Below, one piece after another: positions 1-5,463 of a stretch of 9,139 nt of DNA; position 1 is the first letter of the stretch, and every line of letters starts with the position of its first letter. This DNA comes from CAYSHJ01 sp964589725. GTDB taxonomy: Bacteria; Planctomycetota; Planctomycetia; Planctomycetales; Planctomycetaceae. The DNA is taken from contig CAZPUJ010000223.1 in NCBI GenBank assembly GCA_964589725.1, positions 1-9,139 on the forward strand. Direction: 5' to 3'. The translations under genes were made by a program, and so were the position numbers. A model generated the notes under the pieces. It was not told where the DNA came from. It saw only the letters and a list, made by a program, of their open reading frames with translations, and did no database searches.

Positions 1-204
1 ATGGCGTGGCGTTTAGCCCGGACGGGAATCGGCTGGCGTCGGCAAGCGGCGAAGCTCACAATCCTAACAATCGCAATCCTGGCGAGGTGAAGGTGTGGGA
101 CACCACGAGCGGTCAGGAGACGTTTACGTTGAGAGGGCACACCAACGCCGTCAATGGCGTGGCGTTTAGCCCGGACGGGAATCGGCTGGCGTCGGCAAGC
201 GGCG
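1..204 (+). repeat. Exact 51-bp internal repeat within the WD40 gene
   Basis: Bases 1-51 recur without mismatch at 154-204, one WD40 unit later. Later units are clearly diverged at the DNA level. This points to a recent tandem duplication, or gene conversion, of one propeller blade. Confidence 0.85.
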
Positions 205-791
205 ATTCTCACAATCCGGGAGAGGTGAAGGTGTGGGACGCCGCGAGCGGTCAGGAGACGTTCACGTTGAAAGGGCACACCGACCTGGTGACTAGTGTCG
301 CGTTTAGTCCGGACGGGAAACGGTTGGCGTCGGCAAGCTACGATGGAACACTGAAAGTTTGGGACGCCGCAAGTGGGCAGGAGACGCTCACTTTGAAGGG
401 GCACACCGGCGTGGTCTATAGCGTAGCATTTAGCGCGGACGGGAAACGGCTGGCGTCGGCAAGCTTGGATCGGACGGTGAAGATGTGGGACGCCATGAGT
501 GGTCAGGAGACGCTCACGTTGGAAGGGCACACCAGCAACGTCATGAGCGTTGCATTTAGCGCGGACGGGAAACGGCTAGCGTCGGCAAGCTGGGATCAGA
601 CGGTCAAGGTTTGGGACGCTCGGCCGTGGACGCCGGAGTTGCGTGCGGAGCGTGAGGCTCTGAGTCTGATTCACTTCCTGCGTCACCAGGGCCGACCCCA
701 GACCGAATGGCTCGATGCCATCTCAGGGGACCAGACGATCAGTGAACTCGTCCGCCAGCGCGCCCTGCAATTCGCTCGCGAGTGGAAATAA
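1..791 (+). CDS. WD40-repeat protein, 3' part only (5' end outside window)
   Basis: The reading frame is open from the first base and ends with TAA at 789-791. The GTG at 6 is an internal valine codon, not a start. Five WD40 repeats are visible, each beginning V-A-F-S-(P/A)-D-G-(N/K)-R-L-A-S-A-S and most ending G-H-T. The units are 51, 46, 42 and 42 residues, and the fifth is cut short after V-W-D. The first two units carry extra residues (HNPNNRNPGE and HNPGE) before the K-V-W-D strand. A charged helical tail of about 57 residues follows (WTPELRAEREALSLIHFL to QFAREWK), of the sort found at the C-terminus of planctomycetal WD40 proteins. WD40 blades form a beta-propeller that serves as a protein-binding scaffold. 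The N-terminal part, which might hold a kinase or other domain, is not visible, so the function is unknown. The 3' end is repeated twice downstream. Confidence 0.93.
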   Translation, partial: GVAFSPDGNRLASASGEAHNPNNRNPGEVKVWDTTSGQETFTLRGHTNAVNGVAFSPDGNRLASASGDSHNPGEVKVWDAASGQETFTLKGHTDLVTSVAFSPDGKRLASASYDGTLKVWDAASGQETLTLKGHTGVVYSVAFSADGKRLASASLDRTVKMWDAMSGQETLTLEGHTSNVMSVAFSADGKRLASASWDQTVKVWDARPWTPELRAEREALSLIHFLRHQGRPQTEWLDAISGDQTISELVRQRALQFAREWK

Positions 792-793
792 CG

Positions 794-814
794 CCACCCC
801 CCTCGCGGGGGTGG
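794..814. repeat. GC-rich hairpin just after the WD40 stop codon
   Basis: An 8-bp stem pairs 794-801 (CCACCCCC) with 807-814, with a 5-nt loop, three bases past the TAA of the WD40 gene. No T-run follows, so it is not a classical intrinsic terminator. It abuts, and overlaps by two bases, the left copy of the transposase-flanking repeat. A related C-run/G-run block sits just left of the second copy (about 1815-1832), so it may be the outer part of that repeat. Confidence 0.5.
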
Positions 815-934
815 TTCCCGCGCTCTGAAGCTACGGGCCACGAACGCTCAGCAATGCTTGGATCGTGGCGTCTTTCTGCCGTTCCACGCCGTAGCTTCAG
901 AGCGCGGGAACCACCGGGACAAGCCCGGAGGCGG
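813..934. repeat. Flanking repeat of the transposase, left copy (122 bp)
   Basis: Bases 811-836 are perfectly complementary to 889-914 (26-bp arms), separated by 52 bases. Inside the loop a second stem forms between 837-843 (GCCACGA) and 863-869 (TCGTGGC). After the right arm comes a short hairpin CGGG-ACAAG-CCCG at 915-927. The whole 122-bp block recurs in the same orientation at 1831-1952 with about ten differences by eye. The two copies enclose the transposase gene, as expected for the hairpin ends used by IS200/IS605-type or REP-associated (RAYT) tyrosine transposases. That this one acts on these ends is inferred from position. Confidence 0.85.
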
Positions 935-990
935 CCGTGCGGTTGCGGGGGCTCTTGCTGAACCGCGGGGCGCGGCGTAACGTGTTTGGC

Positions 991-1800
991 ATGTCGAAGC
1001 TGTTGCCGATTTACACGGCGGACAACATCTCGCCGGCTTGGCAGTTGGATTGGTCCGTCACGCTGTTTTGGCGCGAGCCACCGTGGACTGAAGATTGGCT
1101 CGATGCTGTTCGCGAGGCTTTGGAGCCGGATGGCATTCGTGTGTTAGCTCATCGCTTTCTCGATGCGGATCGCAGTCAGTTTGTCGTCAGCACGCTGCCG
1201 GCCGTGAAGCCTATCGAGGTCATTCAGCGTCTGAAAGGACGTCTTCAATACATCGTCCGCGAGCGTTGGCCCAAGGCGTTTCGACGGAACTATGACTTGC
1301 ACAGCACCGGCTCAACCTGCCGCGAGAAGGTCGAAGACTACGTTGCCTCGCAACTCCAACATCACGCGGTGGAGGATCCGCGAGCAAACGGTGCGCTGGC
1401 CGATTTGCAATGGATCAGTCCCGACGTCGATCTGTCGGCTCCGAGATTCAGTTCACACGGACGCTACCGTTGCAACCTGCATCTCGTGTTCGTCCGAGCG
1501 GGTCGGTGGCGAGAAACGCGAGTCGCATATTTGGAAGCCACCCGCGAAATGACTCGACGAGCCAGTGCGGCCAAGCAACATCTATTGTCTCGTATCGGAC
1601 TATTGCCCGATCACCTTCATTTAACGCTCGGATTCGACTTGGACGAACGACCGATCGACGTCGCGCTGAGCTACATGAACAATTTCGCGTATGTCTACGA
1701 CATGCAGCCGGTGTTAATGCTTGGCTGTTTCCTGGGAACGATCGGCGAATACAGCCTTCAGGGCATTGAACCCACAGCATGGCTGACCGCGAATCGTTGA
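991..1800 (+). CDS. IS200-like Y1/HUH transposase with two fused Y1-type domains (RAYT-like)
   Basis: A 269-residue protein; members of this fold make and rejoin single-strand DNA breaks through a 5'-phosphotyrosine. Residues about 16-125 follow the Y1 transposase pattern: a strand (WSVTLFW), then LKGRLQYIVRERWPKAFRRNY and STGS, then the helix VEDY117VASQLQHH, where Y117 matches the catalytic tyrosine. At the usual HUH site this half has D-R-S-Q-F (60-64), so both histidines are missing. Residues about 158-258 restart the fold (RYRCNLHLVFV) and contain the HUH motif D-H208-L-H210-L. They end at GTIGEYSLQGI without an evident tyrosine helix. ATG 991 was chosen as the first methionine before the conserved region; GTG 937 or 982 would only add residues encoded at the repeat edge. 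No good ribosome binding site is visible. The gene lies between two direct repeats with long palindromic arms. The family is fairly sure; activity is not known. Confidence 0.85.
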   Translation: MSKLLPIYTADNISPAWQLDWSVTLFWREPPWTEDWLDAVREALEPDGIRVLAHRFLDADRSQFVVSTLPAVKPIEVIQRLKGRLQYIVRERWPKAFRRNYDLHSTGSTCREKVEDYVASQLQHHAVEDPRANGALADLQWISPDVDLSAPRFSSHGRYRCNLHLVFVRAGRWRETRVAYLEATREMTRRASAAKQHLLSRIGLLPDHLHLTLGFDLDERPIDVALSYMNNFAYVYDMQPVLMLGCFLGTIGEYSLQGIEPTAWLTANR

Positions 1801-1830
1801 CGGCTCTGCCGCTTTCCCTCTTTCGGGGGA

Positions 1831-1952
1831 GGTTCCCGCGCTCTGTAGCTACGGGCCACAAGTGCTCGGCGAAGCTTCGATCGAGGCGTCTTTCGGCCGT
1901 TCCACGCCGTAGCTTCAGAGCGCGGGAACCACCGGGACAAGCCCGGAGGCGG
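1831..1952. repeat. Flanking repeat of the transposase, right copy (122 bp)
   Basis: Same length and orientation as the copy at 813-934. The arms 1831-1854 and 1907-1930 pair over 24 bp with a single mismatch. The 52-base loop has about nine differences from the left copy but still folds, here through the palindrome CGAAGCTTCG (1870-1879) enclosed by CTCG (1865-1868) and CGAG (1882-1885). The tail hairpin CGGG-ACAAG-CCCG is also kept. It begins 30 bases after the transposase stop codon and ends 12 bases before the WD40-tail fragment. Confidence 0.85.
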
Positions 1953-1964
1953 GGCGGCTTGGAC

Positions 1965-2147
1965 GTGTGGAGCGCTCGTTCGTGGACTCCGGAGTTGCGA
2001 GCGGAGCGTGAGGCACTGAGTCTGATTCATTTCCTGCGTGACCAGGGCCAACCCCAGTCCGAATGGCTCGATGCCATCTCAGGGGACCAGACGATCAGTG
2101 AACTCGTCCGCCAACGCGCCCTGCAATTCGCTCGCGAGTGGAAATAA
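1965..2147 (+). pseudogene. WD40-gene 3' fragment, second copy
   Basis: These 183 bases align without gaps to 609-791, the last W-D motif plus the whole C-terminal tail and TAA stop. I count about 13 mismatches, nearly all in the first half. The encoded residues run from VWSARSWTPELRAERE to QFAREWK. No propeller repeats or start codon precede it; upstream is the palindromic repeat 1831-1952. It is best read as the 3' remnant of a tandem paralogue of the WD40 gene whose front was lost when the transposase element was gained or the repeats recombined. An open frame runs upstream through the repeat to ATG 1779, but those codons look non-coding. Confidence 0.8.
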
Positions 2148-2149
2148 TT

Positions 2150-2303
2150 TTGGGAGTGCTCCGGCTCGACGGAGCTTTGGAATCTTTGGCGCAGCCTTTG
2201 GAAGGACGCAGGAAGTCGAAGATCGCGTCGCTCCGATTCGACGTCAGCAAAAGAAAGTCGCTCCGCGACAATTCCAAAGCTCCGTCAAGCCGGAGCACTC
2301 CAA
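2150..2303. repeat. MITE-like inverted repeat, family A, paired copy
   Basis: Bases 2151-2183 and 2271-2303 are inverted copies with 2 mismatches in 33, separated by 87 bases. Each arm contains its own small hairpin, GCTCCG-6 nt-CGGAGC. The right arm is preceded by AAGAAAGTCGCTCCGCGAC (2251-2269), which also recurs with the solo half at 3215-3268. No coding capacity is apparent. It starts directly after the stop codon of the WD40 fragment and ends directly before the next fragment, so it has inserted into, or replaced, WD40-gene DNA. Confidence 0.8.
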
Positions 2304-2304
2304 G

Positions 2305-2400
2305 GCCGAATGGCTCGACGCTATCTCGGCGGACCAGACCCTCAGTCCGCCGCGGCGGATCCGCCAACGCGCCCTGCAATTCGCTCGCGAATGGAAGTAG
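2305..2400 (+). pseudogene. WD40-gene 3' fragment, third copy
   Basis: The 96 bases encode AEWLDAISADQTLSPPRRI followed by RQRALQFAREWK and TAG. They match the last 31 residues of the WD40 gene tail, with about six extra bases after D-Q-T, where a small CCGCCGCGGCGG palindrome sits. Nothing of the WD40 repeats remains upstream; the fragment starts at the edge of inverted repeat 2150-2303. It is a decayed third copy of the same gene end, so at least three paralogues or duplications once lay here. Confidence 0.75.
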
Positions 2401-2403
2401 CCC

Positions 2404-2502
2404 GGGGTCTGGCATTTCAGAATTCAGAATTGGCCGAGCGCGACGCGGAACTCGGAAAAACCTCCGCTTCGGCCAATTGTGAATTGTGAAGTGCCTGACC
2501 CC
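2404..2502. repeat. MITE-like inverted repeat, family B, paired copy
   Basis: Bases 2404-2437 and 2469-2502 are inverted copies with 4 mismatches in 34, with 31 bases between. The outer ends read GGGGTC(T/A)GGCA and the inner ends ATTGGCCGA. The right arm is identical, in inverted orientation, to the solo half at 2617-2650. GGGGTC-AGGCAC ends recall repeats associated with RAYT transposases in other bacteria; that link is from memory and untested. The element lies three bases after the third WD40 fragment. Confidence 0.75.
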
Positions 2503-2616
2503 CGTCGGGAGCACGTCTCAGCATGTCAAACGCCGCCGTTGCCCGAGGCGTCTGGATGTGTGTCGCCACACACGATCGTGACTCAAGTCCACAGTTTGGT
2601 GTCGCCGCAGCACACC
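2503..2616. other. Non-coding spacer between family B repeats
   Basis: No convincing gene. It contains a small hairpin TGTGTG-TCGC-CACACA (2557-2572) overlapping the palindrome CACGATCGTG (2571-2580). Open frames across it are translations of repeat DNA. Confidence 0.5.
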
Positions 2617-2650
2617 GGGGTCAGGCACTTCACAATTCACAATTGGCCGA
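2617..2650 (+). repeat. Family B repeat, solo half
   Basis: These 34 bases are the exact reverse complement of 2469-2502 and differ at 4 positions from 2404-2437. No partner arm is visible nearby. The half-element lies directly upstream of the apparently broken reading frame ending at 2755. Confidence 0.8.
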
Positions 2651-2755
2651 CTGGATATCTGTGGTCGAGTCATCGGCTTCGAGCGATTGAACTACTTGAC
2701 GAAACTCAAACAAGCGGAGGGCTCGAACATTCCCGTGGAAGTGCAGATGCTGTGA
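2642..2755 (+). pseudogene. Possible 3' remnant of an unknown gene
   Basis: This frame is open from 2582 to TGA at 2753-2755. From about 2651 it reads like natural protein: LDICGRVIGFERL, then NYLTKLKQAEGSNIPVEVQML. There is no usable start codon, and the upstream part is repeat DNA (2617-2650), as if the repeat had cut into a gene. I do not recognise the family. The case rests on amino-acid composition only, and a chance open frame is possible. Confidence 0.3.
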
Positions 2756-2935
2756 CTGCATTCGGCTTGTCGTTGACCCCGTCGCTCCCGATCGAACACG
2801 AGAGCCGAAGCAAGCTCGGATTCGACCTACTCCACCACCGCCCGTCTGATATCCGCCGAGAGCTTTGGCCAACCCGCCACGATACCCGCCAAACTGTCGC
2901 CAGCGATCGAAGGAAAATCCCTTGGTCGTCCAATT
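2756..2935. other. Spacer without recognisable gene
   Basis: I see no coding sequence, strong hairpin or known site in this stretch. It forms the upstream region of the small gene at 2948 and so should hold its promoter, but no clear -35/-10 pair stands out. Confidence 0.4.
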
Positions 2936-2939
2936 GGAG
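2936..2939 (+). promoter_or_regulatory. Ribosome binding site of the small gene at 2948
   Basis: GGAG lies 8 bases before ATG 2948. It is one of the few good Shine-Dalgarno matches in the window and supports this start. Confidence 0.55.
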
Positions 2940-2947
2940 ACACTTTT

Positions 2948-3184
2948 ATGATCAGTTCCCAAAAACTCAGCCGCATCCGAAAGGAGTTGCGGCGCGCATT
3001 GGAAGCCACGGGAGACGACCCCATTCGCTGGTTGGAAGAACGCATGTCCGCTGCCGAGCGGAAGGGCGCTCGCGCCGAAGGGGATGAAATTCTTCAGTCG
3101 CTTCAGCGCGTTCTCGCATCGCCGGAAAAGAGGAAACCACCGGCCAAACGCCGACGCAAGCAACGCCTTGGTACGAAGACCTGA
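2948..3184 (+). CDS. Small basic hypothetical protein (78 residues)
   Basis: ATG to TGA, 78 residues, with a GGAG site 8 bases upstream. I do not recognise a named family. The first 60 residues look helical and highly charged (SRIRKELRRALEATGDDPIRW, then LEERMSAAERKGARAEGDE, then ILQSLQRVLAS). The last 20 are lysine- and arginine-rich (EKRKPPAKRRRKQRLGTKT), which could bind nucleic acid. No signal peptide or membrane segment is present. It stands alone between a repeat cluster on the left and the convergent uup-like gene on the right, whose stop is 101 bases away. The Shine-Dalgarno site and biased composition favour a real gene over a chance frame, but family support was not tested. Confidence 0.6.
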   Translation: MISSQKLSRIRKELRRALEATGDDPIRWLEERMSAAERKGARAEGDEILQSLQRVLASPEKRKPPAKRRRKQRLGTKT

Positions 3185-3214
3185 AGGCCCGGGTCCAAAG
3201 AGGCCACGAACGGC

Positions 3215-3268
3215 AAGAAAGTCTCTCCGCGACGATTCCAAAGCTCCGTCGAGCCGGAGCACTCCCAA
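3215..3268 (-). repeat. Family A repeat, solo half between convergent genes
   Basis: The reverse complement of 3235-3268 is identical over 34 bases to 2150-2183. The stretch 3215-3267 also aligns to 2251-2303 with few differences. It includes the hairpin GCTCCG-TCGAGC-CGGAGC at 3243-3260. It sits in the 101-bp gap where the small gene and the uup-like gene converge and could act as a shared transcription end, although no T-run follows the stem in either direction. Confidence 0.8.
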
Positions 3269-3285
3269 ATTAATGTGGATCACCT

Positions 3286-5451
3286 TCAATTCCGAGTTGC
3301 GGCACGTGGTTCGAGAGATTCCCAGCGGGTGAAAGATTCGGCAAGGTCGCGTTCGAGAGCTTCGAGTTTCGCGGTGGCGGCGGCGATGTCGGACTTTGAT
3401 TGCTGGTAAAAGGCGGGGGCGGACATCGTGGCGTGGAGTGCTTGCTGCTCGGTTTCGAGGCGTTCGATGCGCGCCGGAAGCGATTCGAGTTCGCGTTGTT
3501 CTTTGAAGCTCAGCTTGCGCGGGGCGACGCCGCGACCGGCCGCGAGTGGTCCGGATGTCTGACGCTGGGAGCCGCTGGTTGATGGTCCCGTGGCGGATTC
3601 CGCAGGCTCCCCTCTCCGTAACCCTCTCCCCGGAGTACCGGGGCGAGGGGACCGGACGGAGGCCTCGGTTGATGTTTTTGTGGCAAGTGGTGTCGGACCG
3701 GCACGTTGTCGCAGCCAGTCGTCGTAGCCGCCGTCGTATTCCTTCACGAGGCCGTCCCCTTCCAACACGAACGTGCTGGTGACGACGTTGTTCAAGAACT
3801 CGCGATCGTGGCTCACCAGCAAGACCGTGCCGGGGTACTCCGTCAGTAACTCTTCGAGCAGTTCCAACGTCTCGGCGTCGAGGTCGTTGGTCGGCTCGTC
3901 GAGCACCAGCACGTTCGATGGGCGTGTCAGCAGTTTCGCCAGCATCAGCCGATTGCGTTCGCCACCCGAGAGATACTTCACCAGCGTGCGGGCTCGCGCG
4001 GGGGAAAACAAGAAGTCTTGCAGGTAGCCGACGATATGCCGGTTCTGGCCGTTGATGAGCAGCAGCTCTTTGCCCTCGCTGACGTTTTCCTGAGCCGTCT
4101 TGTTTTCGTCGAGTTGCTCGCGGAGTTGGTCGAAGTAGGCGACCTCCAGCTTCGTCCCCAGCCGCAGCGTGCCGGTGGTCGGCGTCAGTTGCCCCAGGAG
4201 CAATCGCAAGAGCGTGCTCTTGCCGGAGCCGTTGCGGCCGATCACGCCGATCTTGTCGCCGCGCAGGATCAACGTCGAAAACTCCCGCAGGACGTCGCGA
4301 CCGACGCTATCCGCGTCGGATCGGAAGCCGGCAGCGTCCGCCACGTCGTCCACAGGCTCGTAGCGGAAGCTGATCTGTTTGGCCTCGATGACCAGCCGAC
4401 CGGAGCGTTCGGCCTCTTGGACTTGGAGACGCACGTTGCCGACTCGCTGTTTGCGCTGCCGACGTTCTTCGCGAAGCTTCAAGAGCTCACGGACACGAGC
4501 CTCGTTGCGAGTGCGGCGGGCTTTGACTCCCGTGCGAACCCAGACTTCCTCTTGAGCCAACTTCTTGTCGAACTGCGCTTGTTGCTGAGCCTCGACTTCG
4601 AGCGCCGCATCTCGCCGTTCGAGAAAGGTCGAATAGTCACAGGGCCAATCGAGCAGCCGACCGCGGTCCACCTCAATGATTCGAGTTGAGAGCTTCCGCA
4701 AAAAAGCACGGTCGTGCGTCACGAAGATCAGCGTGCCGCCGTAGCGCGCTAAAAATTCTTCCAGCCAGGCGACCGCTTCGATGTCCAAGTGGTTTGTCGG
4801 TTCATCCAGCAGCAGCAAGTCGGGCTGACAAACCAATGCCTGAGCCAACAGCACTCGCCGCTTCATTCCCGACGACAACGTCGCGAAGGAAGCGTGCGGG
4901 TCGAGATTCATCTGAGCCAGAATGCGCTCAACCTGGTGCTCCAACTCCCACGCGGCGGGAGGGTGATCTCCCGACACGCCGATGACGGATGTTTTTGTAG
5001 GTTGGGACTCCGTCCCGACCAGCGGGACGGTCGGGACTGAGTCCCAACCTACGCCGTGTCCGTGCAGGGTCTGCTCGGCCGCTTGCAACTTGGCGATCAA
5101 TTCAGCCGACGGTGACGACGACTCACTTATTTCTCGGCTGAGCGCGAAGAACGTCGCGAGGACTTCTCCCGCGGGGCCGAGTCCGGTCGCGACGACTTCT
5201 TGCACGGAACTGTCGCTGCCGGAGGGAACTTCTTGAATGAGCCGGCTGATGCGGACTCCCGGTCCACGCACGATCTGGCCATTGTCCGCCGACAGTTCGC
5301 CGCTGATCAACTTCATCAACGTCGATTTGCCGCTGCCGTTGCGGCCGACCAATCCGATGCGCTCGCCCCGCTCAATCTGCAATCCGACTTTTTCCAGCAG
5401 CGGTCCGCCACCGTAACTGAAGCTGATCTCGCTCAAACTCACCAGTGCCAT
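3286..5451 (-). CDS. uup: ABC-F family ATPase, Uup-like
   Basis: A 721-residue soluble protein with two ABC domains and no membrane segments. Domain 1 has Walker A GRNGSGKST (36-44), signature LSSGM (192-196), Walker B LLLLDEP (212-218) and H246. The linker contains EEVWVRTGVKARRTRNEARVR (301-321), typical of Uup. Domain 2 has Walker A GRNGSGKST (405-413), LSGGE (494-498), Walker B LVLDEP (515-520) and H548. Residues about 645-715 form the coiled-coil Uup C-terminal domain. ABC-F proteins act on ribosomes; Uup has also been linked to DNA structure and transposon precise excision. ATG 5451 was chosen because GAGG lies 6 bases upstream; an in-frame TTG at 5463 is less likely. It begins 12 bases after the DUF1080 stop, suggesting co-transcription. 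At 721 residues it exceeds E. coli Uup (about 635), partly through two in-frame palindromic inserts (residues 134-152 and about 601-615). Confidence 0.93.
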   Translation of the reverse strand: MALVSLSEISFSYGGGPLLEKVGLQIERGERIGLVGRNGSGKSTLMKLISGELSADNGQIVRGPGVRISRLIQEVPSGSDSSVQEVVATGLGPAGEVLATFFALSREISESSSPSAELIAKLQAAEQTLHGHGVGWDSVPTVPLVGTESQPTKTSVIGVSGDHPPAAWELEHQVERILAQMNLDPHASFATLSSGMKRRVLLAQALVCQPDLLLLDEPTNHLDIEAVAWLEEFLARYGGTLIFVTHDRAFLRKLSTRIIEVDRGRLLDWPCDYSTFLERRDAALEVEAQQQAQFDKKLAQEEVWVRTGVKARRTRNEARVRELLKLREERRQRKQRVGNVRLQVQEAERSGRLVIEAKQISFRYEPVDDVADAAGFRSDADSVGRDVLREFSTLILRGDKIGVIGRNGSGKSTLLRLLLGQLTPTTGTLRLGTKLEVAYFDQLREQLDENKTAQENVSEGKELLLINGQNRHIVGYLQDFLFSPARARTLVKYLSGGERNRLMLAKLLTRPSNVLVLDEPTNDLDAETLELLEELLTEYPGTVLLVSHDREFLNNVVTSTFVLEGDGLVKEYDGGYDDWLRQRAGPTPLATKTSTEASVRSPRPGTPGRGLRRGEPAESATGPSTSGSQRQTSGPLAAGRGVAPRKLSFKEQRELESLPARIERLETEQQALHATMSAPAFYQQSKSDIAAATAKLEALERDLAESFTRWESLEPRAATRN
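3611..3659. repeat. Palindromic repeat inside the uup-like gene (linker region)
   Basis: A hairpin pairs 3622-3633 with 3638-3649 (12 bp, one mismatch, loop AGTA), within a C-rich then G-rich block. It is read in frame as SPRPGTPGRGLRRGEP, in the low-complexity linker between ABC domain 2 and the C-terminal coiled coil. The peptide and base pattern look like dispersed intergenic palindromes of high-GC bacteria rather than Uup sequence. Exact edges are uncertain. Confidence 0.6.
4997..5052. repeat. Palindromic repeat inserted in frame in the uup-like gene (first ABC domain)
   Basis: The arms 4997-5020 and 5029-5052 are inverted copies with one mismatch in 24 and an 8-base loop. On the coding strand it encodes residues 134-152, VGWDSVPTVPLVGTESQPT, between Walker A (36-44) and the signature (192-196). 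The flanks AAEQTLHGH and AAWELEHQVERIL look like normal ABC-F sequence, so the element appears to have inserted without breaking the frame. A GTAGGTTGGGAC-type palindrome like this is what I would expect of a dispersed genomic repeat; no other copy is in the window. Confidence 0.8.
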
Positions 5452-5457
5452 GAACAA

Positions 5458-5461
5458 CCTC
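5458..5461 (-). promoter_or_regulatory. Ribosome binding site of the uup-like gene
   Basis: On the minus strand GAGG lies 6 bases before ATG 5451, within the 12-base gap after the DUF1080 stop codon. It decides the start in favour of ATG 5451 over TTG 5463. Confidence 0.6.
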
Positions 5462-5463
5462 AA

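Noticed and set aside
1448..2051. Minus-strand frames over the transposase end and right repeat
   Set aside because: They are antisense to the transposase and cross the palindrome, so they are shadows.
813..3268. CRISPR array
   Set aside because: The repeats are palindromic, few, unevenly spaced and of several families, and no cas gene is present.
2630..3289. Minus-strand open frame of 219 codons
   Set aside because: It runs across two repeat halves and antisense to the small gene at 2948. Its residues are translations of repeat DNA, with no protein-like motif.
4301..4319. 7-bp hairpin CCGACGC/GCGTCGG inside uup near residues 378-384
   Set aside because: It falls in a variable loop of ABC domain 2 but is too short to call an inserted element.
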